Assembly: GCF_004298475.1 (NCBI RefSeq)
Contig: NZ_SCRP01000002.1
Location: 1-64,000 of the forward strand
Origin: Paraburkholderia sp.
GTDB taxonomy: Bacteria > Pseudomonadota > Gammaproteobacteria > Burkholderiales > Burkholderiaceae
Length of the DNA stretch: 64,000 nt
Reading direction: 5' to 3'
Of this stretch, positions 33,208 through 41,956 are shown one piece after another; position 1 is the first letter of the stretch, and every line of letters begins with the position of its first letter. Position numbers and translations under genes: made by a program. Below the pieces are notes generated by a model. That model had not been told where the DNA came from and did no database searches. It saw only the letters and a list, made by a program, of their open reading frames with translations.

Positions 33208-33360
33208 TTTGTATCTCCTTTGCTTGGTTATTTGGTTCGGGGCAGTGCCGCGCCCGCTAAGGACAGTCTAGGGATATGCGGAAATGGTTTATAGACGCAA
33301 AGTGCTGCGCTTCGACCTCGATTTTCGACAATTCGACCAGGTTATTCGACGATTCGTCAA

Positions 33361-33420
33361 AACAGGCTAAAACAGGCCGAAACAGGTCAAAACAGGCCGA
33401 TGCGGGCCGAAACGAGTCGA
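33361..33420. repeat. 10-bp periodic repeat upstream of the dehydrogenase gene
   Basis: Six 10-base units run in register: AACAGGCTAA, AACAGGCCGA, AACAGGTCAA, AACAGGCCGA, TGCGGGCCGA and AACGAGTCGA. TTCGAC or ATTCG motifs recur just to the left (about 33311-33356). The array lies between the Lrp-like gene and its target candidate, so the period of one helical turn could present one DNA face to a multimeric protein. Confidence 0.85.
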
Positions 33421-33440
33421 GCGCGGCTCGCGCTGCGCCT

Positions 33441-33905
33441 TCAGCCCGCGACCATGCCGCGATCGATCTTGCGCGCGAGCACGATCGAAGTCGTCGTGCG
33501 CTCGACGCCGGGGATGCCGCCGATCTGGTCGAGCAGATCATTGAGGCGGTCCGGCGTTTCGGCGCGCAGCCAGGCGACGTAGTCGTATTCGCCGCTGACC
33601 GCGCAGAGTAGTTGCACCTCGTGCATCTTGCCGAGACGCTTCTGCACGTCGGCGCCATGCTTGGGCGCGATGATGAGTCCCACCCACGCCTGAAGACTCG
33701 CATCGAGCACGTCCTGGCCGAGCCGCACGCCATAACCCGCGATGACCTGCGAGCGTTCGAGCCGCGCGATGCGCGCAAGCACCGTCGTGCGCGCGACACC
33801 GAGCCGGCGCGCGAGGTTTGCAACGCTCTCGCGTGCGTTTTCCTGCAGCAGCGCGACAAGGCTGCGGTCGAGGTCGTCGAGTTGGTCGAGGCGCGGCGGT
33901 CTCAT
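33441..33905 (-). CDS. Lrp/AsnC-family transcriptional regulator
   Basis: A 154-residue regulator. The winged helix-turn-helix is at about residues 9-60 (LDDLDRSLVALLQENARESVANLARRLGVARTTVLARIARLE). The RAM effector domain is at about 70-150 (VGLIIAPKHGADVQKRLGKMHEVQLLCAVSGEYDYVAWLR). It lies 233 bases upstream of the lysine dehydrogenase-like gene on the same strand and probably controls it in response to an amino acid. The 10-bp repeats between them are a candidate binding region. Confidence 0.92.
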   Translation of the reverse strand: MRPPRLDQLDDLDRSLVALLQENARESVANLARRLGVARTTVLARIARLERSQVIAGYGVRLGQDVLDASLQAWVGLIIAPKHGADVQKRLGKMHEVQLLCAVSGEYDYVAWLRAETPDRLNDLLDQIGGIPGVERTTTSIVLARKIDRGMVAG

Positions 33906-34187
33906 CGATGGGACGTCTCACAGTCGAAAGGATGTGGCGTCATTATCGCGCGCCGGGCGGCGCACGAGACATTGGCCGATGGCAGCGAACCTGCCTGCAC
34001 TTGCGTTTCATCGTGCGCTCGCACGTGATTGCAGCGATTTCGGCGCGTATCACTTGTAAGCAGTTGTCGCGCCGCCATCGCAGCCCGACGTTATCGTGGT
34101 ACTAATATCGGCTGCAATTGGCCCGGCATTAAGCCCTGATCGCTACGAAACGCTACGTAACGCCACGAAATGAACCGAGGAGCAAAA

Positions 34188-34715
34188 ATGAAGAAAACTT
34201 TGGCCGTCCTTGTTGCCGCGCTTTCGATGAGCGGCGCCTTCGCGCAGACCGCAGCGACGCCCGCCGCGCCCTCGGCGCCCGCAGCGGCAACCCAGGAAGC
34301 GCGCGCCGCCGAGCACCAGCAGCGCGTCGAGGAACGCATCGCCTACCTACACTCGACATTGAAGATCACGCCCGAGCAGGAACCGCAGTGGAAGACCTTC
34401 GCCGATCAGATGCGCAGCAACAGCCAGAGCATGGCCGATCTGTTCAGGCAGCGCGCGAACGGTGAAACCACGCGTAACGCGCTCGACGACATGAAGCAGT
34501 ACGCGCAGATCACCCAGGCCCACGCCGAGGACATGCAAAAACTCGTCACGGCGTTCGAGCCGCTGTACAACAGCTTCTCGCCGGAGCAGAAGGCGCTGGC
34601 CGACCAGACCTTCCGCCACCACGGCCGGGAAGCCGGCGGCAAGGGCGGCCCGCATTCGAAGCGCCGGGGCACGGGGCGCGCGAAGCCGGCGAGCGACGCC
34701 GCAGCGGCGCAGTAA
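34188..34715 (+). CDS. Spy/CpxP-like periplasmic LTxxQ protein
   Basis: A 175-residue protein with a signal peptide (MKKTLAVLVAALSMSGAFA). The mature part is helical with two LTxxQ-like motifs, LKITPEQEPQW and FSPEQKALADQTF. These are the family hallmarks of Spy and CpxP, periplasmic chaperone or stress-sensor proteins. The C-terminus is basic and Ala/Gly-rich. I chose the ATG at 34188, which has GAGGAG 5 bases upstream; an upstream ATG at 34170 lacks a site. A hairpin terminator lies about 95 bases past the stop. Confidence 0.85.
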   Translation: MKKTLAVLVAALSMSGAFAQTAATPAAPSAPAAATQEARAAEHQQRVEERIAYLHSTLKITPEQEPQWKTFADQMRSNSQSMADLFRQRANGETTRNALDDMKQYAQITQAHAEDMQKLVTAFEPLYNSFSPEQKALADQTFRHHGREAGGKGGPHSKRRGTGRAKPASDAAAAQ

Positions 34716-34810
34716 CGCAGCGCACACCGTCGCGCATGCGCTCACGCACAAGCGGTGCGCAAAACGGCGTGCGCGGCCGCCCGATTCAAGGTACCCTTGC
34801 GGACCGCATG

Positions 34811-34836
34811 ACGGCCGGACAGTTCAGTCCGGCCGT
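34811..34836 (+). terminator. 10-bp stem-loop after the Spy-like gene
   Basis: ACGGCCGGAC at 34811-34820 pairs exactly with 34827-34836 across AGTTCA, followed by CGTTTC. It lies between the Spy-like gene and the PGDYG gene. Confidence 0.7.
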
Positions 34837-34884
34837 CGTTTCATCTGGAATACGCTTTTTCGATGCAGTTCCGCTGCCGCCATC

Positions 34885-35319
34885 ATGATTGAACTTGCCC
34901 AACTCGACCTGCGCGCCGACGCCGCTGCCCAGCGCGTCGTCAAGGACGAAACCGTCGCCGTGACCTTCGCCGCCGAACCCGGTGAACTGATGAGCCTCGA
35001 AGGCCCGAATCGCTACGCACTCGGCGACGCGATCATTACCGGCTCCACCGGCGAGCGCTGGGTCGTGTCGCGCGAACGTTTCGACGCGAAATACCTGCCC
35101 GCCGATGCGGCGCTTGCGCACGGCACGCCCGGCGCGTATCGCAACCGGCCCGCAGTCGTGCTCGCCCGGCGCATGGACGAACCGTTCACGATCGTGCGCT
35201 CCGCAGGCGGCGACCGCCTCACCGGCGCTGCGGGCGACTGGGTCATGCAATACGCGCCCGGCGATTACGGCGTCGTGAAGGCAGAGCGCTTCGCCAAGGT
35301 CTATCGTCTTGCCGACTGA
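34885..35319 (+). CDS. PGDYG-family hypothetical protein
   Basis: A 144-residue protein. It contains repeated Gly-rich beta segments and ends with the diagnostic motif QYAPGDYGVVKAERFAKVYR. Earlier, ALGDAIITGSTGERWVVSRERFDAKY and AYRNRPAVVLARRMDEPFTI have the same pattern. The family has no assigned function; a sequence-level resemblance to ubiquitin-regulated or PPPDE folds is not evident. It is probably cytoplasmic. The start codon lies at the conserved family beginning. Confidence 0.8.
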   Translation: MIELAQLDLRADAAAQRVVKDETVAVTFAAEPGELMSLEGPNRYALGDAIITGSTGERWVVSRERFDAKYLPADAALAHGTPGAYRNRPAVVLARRMDEPFTIVRSAGGDRLTGAAGDWVMQYAPGDYGVVKAERFAKVYRLAD

Positions 35320-35339
35320 GCATCGAACGCCCGCATAAC

Positions 35340-35388
35340 CACGCGCATCACGCGCATCACGCGCAATCACGCGCAATCACGCGTGATC
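35340..35388. repeat. Short ATCACGCGC tandem repeat
   Basis: ATCACGCGC recurs about five times with 9- or 10-base spacing between the stops of two convergent genes. The last copy is followed by GTGATCGG, which can pair with a repeat unit. Confidence 0.75.
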
Positions 35389-35399
35389 GGCGAGGCGCG

Positions 35400-35765
35400 T
35401 CACGCGAAATCCTCATCCAGCTCCAGCGTCACCTCACGCGCCACGCTCTCGCCTTTCGCGTGCTGCTCTTCCAGCGAACCGATCGTCGCTTCCACATACG
35501 CGCGCAGCACCGCAAAACTGCGGCCGCGCAACCGTGGCGGCAATGCCCGGTAGCGCGCGAGCGCGCCAGGCGCAATCGCAATGCTCATCGTCATGCGTCG
35601 CGCGGCCGAGCCGAAGCGCATCGCCACCCAATGCACCGTCAAGAGCGGCGCGCCGTTTTCGGCAGGCTGCTCGGTAAAGCGCGTCTGCTCGGGAAAGAGA
35701 TCGGCGATCACGCGCGCGAACTCCTCGAAATCGGGACTCGCGCATTCAAACAGATAGTCTTCCAT
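35400..35765 (-). CDS. DUF3022-family protein
   Basis: A 121-residue cytoplasmic protein. It opens MEDYLFECASPDFEEFARVIADLFPEQTRF (positions 1-30) and ends in an acidic tail. I match it to the DUF3022 family, which is mainly found in Burkholderia relatives and has no known function. The ATG at 35765 was chosen over TTG codons just upstream. It is followed on the same strand by nothing and preceded by the YhfC-like gene 45 bases away. Confidence 0.68.
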   Translation of the reverse strand: MEDYLFECASPDFEEFARVIADLFPEQTRFTEQPAENGAPLLTVHWVAMRFGSAARRMTMSIAIAPGALARYRALPPRLRGRSFAVLRAYVEATIGSLEEQHAKGESVAREVTLELDEDFA

Positions 35766-35810
35766 CCAGACCAACAAAAAAGGTGAGAAAACGCGCCGGT
35801 CGAACCCGGC

Positions 35811-36626
35811 TTACGCAGCGGCGTCCGCACGACGCGCCGGCCGGCAAACGCGAAACAGCACGGCAACAAGCGCGATTGCAACGGCCGCATAGACGCCATC
35901 GACCATGAGCAACGGCAGCATGCGCGCCTGAAACATCGCAGCAGGAACGTCGAGCAGTGCGTGAAGAACGATCGCGAGCGGCAGGATACCCTTCCATCGC
36001 GCACGCACGCCGCGCCACATCAGCACGGACAAGCCGATCTGGAACACGAACGCCGCAGTGCGTTCGACAACGAATACGCCTGCGAGCGACGGCGACAATC
36101 GATCGAGGATCAGATGCACGCGCAATACGGCGTCCATCGGGAGGTTGGTGAGATGCTCGTCGAGTTCGCCGCGATTGGCGAGCACGGCGAACACGATCCA
36201 TTGCAACTGCACGATCACGCCAACGAGCCACGCCTCAGCGCCGCCATGCCCGATGCCGTAACCGATGCCCGTGCTGTCGGTGGACGGCTGCGCGGTCGCG
36301 GCATTCGGCGCACGTCGCGCAAGCATGCGCATCGCGATATAACGGCCCACCTCTTCGCACACACCGGCGGCGAGCGCCCCATAAACGACGAAAGCAAGCG
36401 GGTTCGCAAGCCACGCGGCGGTCGCGGGATTGACGTGCAGCATATAGCCGTTGAGCGCCCGCTCGATCACGGTCGCGAACAGCGCAAATACGGCAATGCC
36501 CGCAACCGTGTCGCGCCAGCCGAGCGCGAAAGGACGGTGCAGCCGACGATAAAGCAACACGGGCAAAAGTGCGACGAAGAGTGTCGCGAGTGAGAGGCTG
36601 ATCAGCGTGGTCGGGGCTACGAACAT
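35811..36626 (-). CDS. YhfC-family intramembrane glutamic protease-like protein
   Basis: A 271-residue protein with about seven hydrophobic helices. The putative active-site elements are E91-E92 and R95 (CEEVGRY), the His of GIGHGGAEAW (residues 124-133), and the C-terminal HALLD (222-226). These match the EExxR and HxxxD pattern of YhfC/CPBP-type membrane proteases. The substrate is unknown. A longer frame to 37157 runs through the neighbouring LysR gene; the ATG at 36626 begins exactly at the first helix. Confidence 0.82.
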   Translation of the reverse strand: MFVAPTTLISLSLATLFVALLPVLLYRRLHRPFALGWRDTVAGIAVFALFATVIERALNGYMLHVNPATAAWLANPLAFVVYGALAAGVCEEVGRYIAMRMLARRAPNAATAQPSTDSTGIGYGIGHGGAEAWLVGVIVQLQWIVFAVLANRGELDEHLTNLPMDAVLRVHLILDRLSPSLAGVFVVERTAAFVFQIGLSVLMWRGVRARWKGILPLAIVLHALLDVPAAMFQARMLPLLMVDGVYAAVAIALVAVLFRVCRPARRADAAA

Positions 36627-36703
36627 GAGGCGCCTTATAACATCCGGCACGCGCCAACGCGCGCCGCAGCCCGAATCATCGCAGATAGCCGGACAGCGGC
36701 AAA

Positions 36704-37636
36704 CTACTTCGCCGCGCTGACGGCTGCGGTTTCGCCTGCCTCCTCCGCGAGACACAGATCGAGAAACACCTGAGCGACCCGCGAGGCCGCGCCCGCGTGC
36801 GGCACGAGAATCGAAAAATGCCGCGCGAGCGGCTGCGGTCCGAGCGCGAGCTGGCACAAGGCACCGTCTTCGTGACGCATCGACATGGCCGATACGAAGC
36901 CAATGCCCATGCCCGCGCGCACCGCCTCCTTCACGCCCTCCACGCCCGCGATTTCCAGCGCAATCCGCATCGGCACGCCCGCTTCCATGAACGCGCGCTC
37001 CACGATCTGACGCACGCCGGAACCGTCCTCGCGCAAAACGAGCGGGTACTCGCCGAGCGTAGCGAGCGGGACGCGCGCGTCGGGCACATCGGCATGCGCG
37101 TGCGCAGCAACGGGATGCCCGCGTGGCGCGATGGCGACAATCTCGTCGTCGTGCCACGGATGCACGATCGTATCGGACGGCAACTGCGCGCCGACCGGGC
37201 CTTCGATCAGCGCGACGTCGAGCGAGCCGAGCATGCCGATGACATCCGACGTATTGCCGTTCATCGTTTCGAGCTTCACCTCGGGGAAACGCCGATGAAA
37301 TGCCGCCGCCAGATACGGCAGCAAGTAGCTCGCGGGCGTCGTGCTTGCGCCGATGCGCAGCGTCCCGCGCTCCAGCCCGCGCAGCGCGTCGCGCAACGCA
37401 TAGGCGTCGCGCCAGCAGTCGCGCAGCCGCGTCGCGTGCGTCGCCAGTTGCTCGCCGGTGGGCGTGAGACGCACACCGCGGCCATCGCGCACGTAGAGCG
37501 CCTCGCCGAAGGCGTCCTGCAATAACCGCAACTGGCCCGAAACCGCAGGCTGCGACAAATGCAGTGCCTCCGCGGCACGGCTGATGTTGCGATGCTCGGC
37601 GACGGCGGCAAAAGTTATCAGCTGTTCCGGGGTCAT
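36704..37636 (-). CDS. LysR-family regulator, likely of the adjacent exporter
   Basis: A 310-residue LysR regulator. The N-terminal helix-turn-helix is LITFAAVAEHRNISRAAEALHLSQPAVSGQLRLLQ. The effector domain starts GTLRIGASTTPASYLLPYLAAAFHRRFPEV. It is divergent from the YeiH-like gene across a 113-base gap, the usual LysR-target layout; E. coli has the similar yeiE-yeiH pair. The overall sequence also resembles CysB-like regulators of sulfur genes. Autoregulation from the shared promoter is likely. Confidence 0.92.
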   Translation of the reverse strand: MTPEQLITFAAVAEHRNISRAAEALHLSQPAVSGQLRLLQDAFGEALYVRDGRGVRLTPTGEQLATHATRLRDCWRDAYALRDALRGLERGTLRIGASTTPASYLLPYLAAAFHRRFPEVKLETMNGNTSDVIGMLGSLDVALIEGPVGAQLPSDTIVHPWHDDEIVAIAPRGHPVAAHAHADVPDARVPLATLGEYPLVLREDGSGVRQIVERAFMEAGVPMRIALEIAGVEGVKEAVRAGMGIGFVSAMSMRHEDGALCQLALGPQPLARHFSILVPHAGAASRVAQVFLDLCLAEEAGETAAVSAAK

Positions 37637-37749
37637 GGCGAGTAATTATAGGGTTGACCTATATTTTACGTCACAAATGACGATTATTCATATCGATATA
37701 CATAAATTAGGATTAGCGCATTCGTTCTCTACCCGATTCCCGAATCGCC
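37637..37749. promoter_or_regulatory. Divergent lysR-yeiH promoter with palindrome
   Basis: An AT-rich 113-base gap. ATATCGATAT at 37690-37699 is a palindrome, inside TTCATATCGATATACATAA, and is a candidate LysR-type box. TTGACC at 37654-37659 could be a -35 element. No experiment supports either. Confidence 0.55.
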
Positions 37750-38838
37750 ATGTCCGCTTCCCCTTCAACGACACTTGCGCATCAGCCGTCCTCCGCACGC
37801 GGTCTGCTCAACGGCGTCCTGTTCGTCTCTCTGCTCGCAGCGGCCGTCACCCGCCTCGCCGCGTTGCCCGCCATCGCCGGCCTGGGCCTGAGCCCGCTGA
37901 TCGTCGGCATCGTCGCGGGCGCGGTCTACGGCAACGTCCTGCGCGACGGAATGCCCGAAAGCTGGGCCGCCGGCGTCAATTTCTGCGCGCGCAAGCTGCT
38001 GCGCATCGCCGTCGCGTTTTTCGGCCTGCGCGTGAGCCTTCAGGAGATCGCCCAGGTCGGCCTGCCGGGGCTCGTCGAATCGGCTGTGATCGTCGTGAGC
38101 ACGCTGTCGATCGGCACCTGGGCCGGCATGAAGCTCATGAAGCTCGACCGCGACACGGCCTTGCTCACGGCCGCAGGCGGCGCGATCTGCGGCGCAGCCG
38201 CCGTGCTCGCCTTCGAATCGACGCTGCAATCGAAGCCTCACAAGAGCGCCATGGCCGTCGGCAGCGTCGTGCTGTTCGGCACGCTCTCCATGTTTCTCTA
38301 TCCGGTGCTTTACCGCGCGGGCTGGCTCCATCTCGATACGCTCGGGGCCGGGCTCTACTTCGGCGGCACGATCCACGAAGTCGCGCAAGTCGTGGGCGCG
38401 GCAAGCAATGTGAGCCCGGAAGCCACGCATGTCGCCACCATCGTCAAGATGACCCGCGTGATGCTGCTCGTGCCGGTGCTGCTCGTACTCGGCGTGTGGC
38501 TCAATCGTCGTCAGGCGCACGGCCACGGTCACAGCGACAGCGCGGGGCACGCGGCGCGGGGCGCGCGCAAGATCGCGGTGCCGTGGTTCGCGCTCGGCTT
38601 CCTCGCGTTCGTGATCGTGAACTCGCTGCACATGCTGCCAGAAGCTGCGACGCAGACCGTCAACACACTCGACACTTTCGCGCTCACGATGGCGATGACC
38701 GCCCTCGGCATCGAAACGCGAATTTCGCAGGTCCGCCAGGCCGGTCCGCGCGCGCTGACTACCGGGCTCGTCGTCTATGCCTGGCTGATCGGCGGCGGTC
38801 TCGCGATTACCTGGGCAGTGGAACGCCTGTTCGGCTGA
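37750..38838 (+). CDS. YeiH-family putative sulfate exporter
   Basis: A 362-residue inner-membrane protein with about ten helices. Family signatures include GLGLSPLIVGIVAGAVYGN, FCARKLLRIAVAFFGLRVSLQEI, GGAICGAAAVLAF and GGTIHEVAQVVGA. The family (YeiH/YadS) is annotated as sulfate or anion exporters on limited evidence. A His-rich loop (HGHGHSDSAGH) lies between helices near residue 260. The divergent LysR gene probably regulates it. Confidence 0.87.
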   Translation: MSASPSTTLAHQPSSARGLLNGVLFVSLLAAAVTRLAALPAIAGLGLSPLIVGIVAGAVYGNVLRDGMPESWAAGVNFCARKLLRIAVAFFGLRVSLQEIAQVGLPGLVESAVIVVSTLSIGTWAGMKLMKLDRDTALLTAAGGAICGAAAVLAFESTLQSKPHKSAMAVGSVVLFGTLSMFLYPVLYRAGWLHLDTLGAGLYFGGTIHEVAQVVGAASNVSPEATHVATIVKMTRVMLLVPVLLVLGVWLNRRQAHGHGHSDSAGHAARGARKIAVPWFALGFLAFVIVNSLHMLPEAATQTVNTLDTFALTMAMTALGIETRISQVRQAGPRALTTGLVVYAWLIGGGLAITWAVERLFG

Positions 38839-39095
38839 CGTCCGACGCGCCGTCAGCATGCCGCCCGGATTGCCACACCGATCTCGATCTTCCCCCGGCC
38901 CGCTGGCAACGCCAGCGGCTCGCCCCGCCGCGCGCGGGGCTTTTTGCGTTTCGGCTCGCGCCCTGCCGCGTGTGTCGCGTGTGTCGCGTGTGCTGATCGG
39001 GCGTGCGGCATCCGTCGAACAACGGCGCCGGTTGCGCGCGATACTGTGCCGTACCGCCCATCGCACGGGCAGGCGTCATGGCAAAGGGGCAACCG

Positions 39096-39833
39096 ATGGC
39101 ATACGAACTGTATTACTGGGATGGCCTGCAGGGCCGCGGCGAATTCGTGCGGCTCGCGCTGGAGGAAGCACAGGCGGACTATGTGGACGTGGCACGCGGA
39201 GAGAAATCGGCGGGCCTCGGCATCGGCGCGATGATCGCCGAGCTCGACAGCCGCGCGGGCGCGTATCCGCCCTTCGCGCCGCCGTTCCTCAAGGACGGCG
39301 ATCTGCTGATCCCGCAGACCGCGAACATCCTGTTCTATCTCGGACCGAAGCTTTCGCTCGCGCCGCGCAACGAAGGTCTGCGCTACGTAGCCAATGGCCT
39401 GCAGATGACGATCGTCGATCTCGTCGCCGAAGTGCACGACACGCATCACCCGATCGCAAGCGACCTCTACTACGAGGACCAGAAACACGAAGCGAAGGCG
39501 CGCGCCGCCGACTTCCTCGCGCATCGCATGCCGAAGTTCCTCGGCTACTTCGAGCGCGTGCTCGCGCAGAATCCGTCCGGCGCGCGGCACATGGTCGGCG
39601 ACGCGCTCACGTACGTCGACCTGTCGATCTTCCAGATCGTCGAAGGGCTGCGCTACGCATTCCCGAAAACGACGAAGCATCTCGCCGAACGCTATCCGCA
39701 CGTCTGCGCGCTGCACGATGCCGTGGCCGTGCGCCCGAACATCGCCGCGTATCTCGCTTCGCCGCGCCGCCTGCCGTTCAACGAAACCGGCATCTTCCGG
39801 CACTACCCGGAACTCGACCACACGACGCGCTAG
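39096..39833 (+). CDS. Glutathione S-transferase-family protein
   Basis: A 245-residue protein. The N-terminal thioredoxin-like domain starts AYELYYWDGLQGRGEFVRLALEEA, with Tyr-Trp at the usual GSH-activating position, and carries the cis-proline and SNAIL-like turn as IPQTANILFYLG. The C-terminal helical domain includes ALTYVDLSIFQIVEGLRYAFPK with the capping motif. It resembles the class that includes mammalian sigma or nematode GSTs. I chose the ATG at 39096 with AAAGGGG 6 bases upstream; another in-frame ATG is at 39078. TGTGTCGCG repeats lie just upstream. Confidence 0.88.
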   Translation: MAYELYYWDGLQGRGEFVRLALEEAQADYVDVARGEKSAGLGIGAMIAELDSRAGAYPPFAPPFLKDGDLLIPQTANILFYLGPKLSLAPRNEGLRYVANGLQMTIVDLVAEVHDTHHPIASDLYYEDQKHEAKARAADFLAHRMPKFLGYFERVLAQNPSGARHMVGDALTYVDLSIFQIVEGLRYAFPKTTKHLAERYPHVCALHDAVAVRPNIAAYLASPRRLPFNETGIFRHYPELDHTTR

Positions 39834-39992
39834 CCACGCGCGCGCCCTCTGCCCGGCTTGCGCGCGACGGACGTCGACCACGGCTGCCGACGGCCATGCG
39901 CCGCGCCGCGTTACGCCATTTCCCCGCCGGGCGCAATGCTATGCTTGCGCCCGGCGCCGATTCCTCACACTTACACTCGTAACCTGTCCGCC

Positions 39993-41738
39993 GTGCTGTC
40001 ATTCCTGCTGAAACTGCGCACTCGCGCCCGCAACCTGTTCCGCCTCTCCGACGCACACACGATGCTTGTCTGGTCGGTCATCGTCGGCGTCGCCGGCGCG
40101 TTCGCGACCGTGATCTTTCGCGAAGGCATCGCACTGTTGCAGCGCCTGTTTTCCGGCACGTCCGGCAGTCTCGTCGAAATGGCCAGGCATCTGCCGTGGC
40201 AGACCCGCATCTGGTTGCCCGCCGCGGGCGGTTTCATCGCGGGCTGCCTGCTGATGCCCGCCAAACGCAAGGCGCCCGGCGACGACGCGCGCACCGTTCA
40301 TACCGACTATGTGGAAGCGGTGGCAATCGGCGACGGCGTGATGCCGGTCGGCAAAAGCCTTTGGCGTGGTGCGTCGTCGCTCTTCACGATTGCGAGCGGC
40401 GGCTCGATCGGCCGCGAAGGTCCGATGGTGCAGCTCGCGGCGCTCGCGGCCTCGCTGATCGGCCGCTGGGTCCACTTCGATCCGCAGCGCATGCGCCTGC
40501 TCGTCGCGTGCGGCGCGGCGGCCGGTATCACGTCGGCCTATAACGCGCCGATTGCGGGCGCCTTCTTCGTCACCGAGATCGTGCTCGGTTCGATCGTGAT
40601 GGAAAGCTTCGGGCCGATTGTCGTTTCCTCGGTCGTCGCGAACATCACGATGCGCGAGTTCGCGGGCTACAAGCCGCCGTACGAAATGCCCCCGTTTCCG
40701 GCTATCTCGGGCATCGAAGTCGTGCTCTTCGTCGTGCTCGGCCTCCTGTGCGGCGCACTTGCACCACAGTTCCTCGCCCTGCTCGACGGCACGAAGTCGC
40801 GCGTCGCGCGCCTGAACCTGCCGCTGCCGGTGAAATTCGCACTGGGCGGCCTCGTCTGCGGCGTCATCTCCGTATGGACGCCCGAGATCTGGGGCAACGG
40901 TTACAGCGTCGTCAACTCGATCCTCCACTCGCCCTGGACGTGGACCGCGCTCGCCACCGTGCTCGTCTTCAAGCTCATCGCGACGACGGCGACGATCGGC
41001 TCGGGCGCCGTGGGCGGCGTCTTCACGCCGACGCTCTTCATGGGCGCCGTGTTCGGCAGTCTCTTCGGCCAGGGCATGCACGCACTGTTTCCGCACGGCA
41101 CCTCGGCGCCGTACGCCTACGCGATGGTCGGCATGGGCGCGTTCCTGGCGGGTGCGACCCAAGCTCCGCTGATGGCGATTCTCATGATCTTCGAGATGAC
41201 GCTCAGCTACCAGGCCGTGCTGCCGCTCATGCTTTCGTGCGTGGTCGCGTATTTCGTCGCGCGCGCGACGGGCAAGTCGTCGATGTACGAAATCACGCTA
41301 CACCGCAATCGCGAGGTAGAAGAACGCACACGCCTGCGCGCCACGCAGATGCGCGAACTGATCCGCCCGGCCGATACCGTCGTGCAAGCCGACGCAACCG
41401 TCTCCGACATGACGCGCGTGTTCCTCGAATATCCGGTGAAGTATCTCTACGTCATCGACGCGTCGGGTCACTTCCTCGGCGCGGTCGCGCTCGCCGATAT
41501 CACCTCGGATCTGCTGCAAAAACGCGATACATCGCAAAAGCGCGCTTCCGACTACGTGCAGATGCCCTTCAACGCGCTCACGCCGGACATGTCGCTCGCG
41601 GCGGGCCTCCAGCATTTCATGGCGTTCCGCGGCGAACGTCTGCCGGTCATCGAGAGCGTGCAACAACCGACGCTCAGCGGCGTCGTCTACAAGACCTCGC
41701 TCCTCGACGCGTATCAGCGGCTCGACCCCGAGCGCTGA
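39993..41738 (+). CDS. ClcB-like ClC chloride channel/exchanger with CBS domains
   Basis: A 581-residue membrane protein of the ClC family. The chloride pathway motif is GSIGREGP (residues 137-144), with the gating glutamate at E142. AYNAPIAGAFFVTE follows, and GSGAVGGVFTPTLFMGA supplies the third selectivity segment. Two CBS domains follow from about residue 450 (the first starts MRELIRPADTVVQADATV). These proteins move chloride or exchange it for protons, often helping acid tolerance. The GTG at 39993 gives MLSFLLKLRTRARNLF, the usual N-terminus. The frame extends upstream without similarity. Confidence 0.92.
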   Translation: MLSFLLKLRTRARNLFRLSDAHTMLVWSVIVGVAGAFATVIFREGIALLQRLFSGTSGSLVEMARHLPWQTRIWLPAAGGFIAGCLLMPAKRKAPGDDARTVHTDYVEAVAIGDGVMPVGKSLWRGASSLFTIASGGSIGREGPMVQLAALAASLIGRWVHFDPQRMRLLVACGAAAGITSAYNAPIAGAFFVTEIVLGSIVMESFGPIVVSSVVANITMREFAGYKPPYEMPPFPAISGIEVVLFVVLGLLCGALAPQFLALLDGTKSRVARLNLPLPVKFALGGLVCGVISVWTPEIWGNGYSVVNSILHSPWTWTALATVLVFKLIATTATIGSGAVGGVFTPTLFMGAVFGSLFGQGMHALFPHGTSAPYAYAMVGMGAFLAGATQAPLMAILMIFEMTLSYQAVLPLMLSCVVAYFVARATGKSSMYEITLHRNREVEERTRLRATQMRELIRPADTVVQADATVSDMTRVFLEYPVKYLYVIDASGHFLGAVALADITSDLLQKRDTSQKRASDYVQMPFNALTPDMSLAAGLQHFMAFRGERLPVIESVQQPTLSGVVYKTSLLDAYQRLDPER

Positions 41739-41956
41739 AGCTGTCGCGCACGCGGTGCCGCGCGCCTCGTGCGCGCACCGCCATCGCCCGGAAAACCGCA
41801 TGTCCCGTGGCTCTTCACGCCACGCACCGCCTGTCAATGCGCAACGGATTTTCTACAATGGAAATCAGCCTTGCGCGCCCCCGTGTTTGCGGGGTCCGCG
41901 AACCGGGCCGGCGCCGATCGGCAGAATCGGCCGAAAGGATGCAAACCGGAGCGAAG

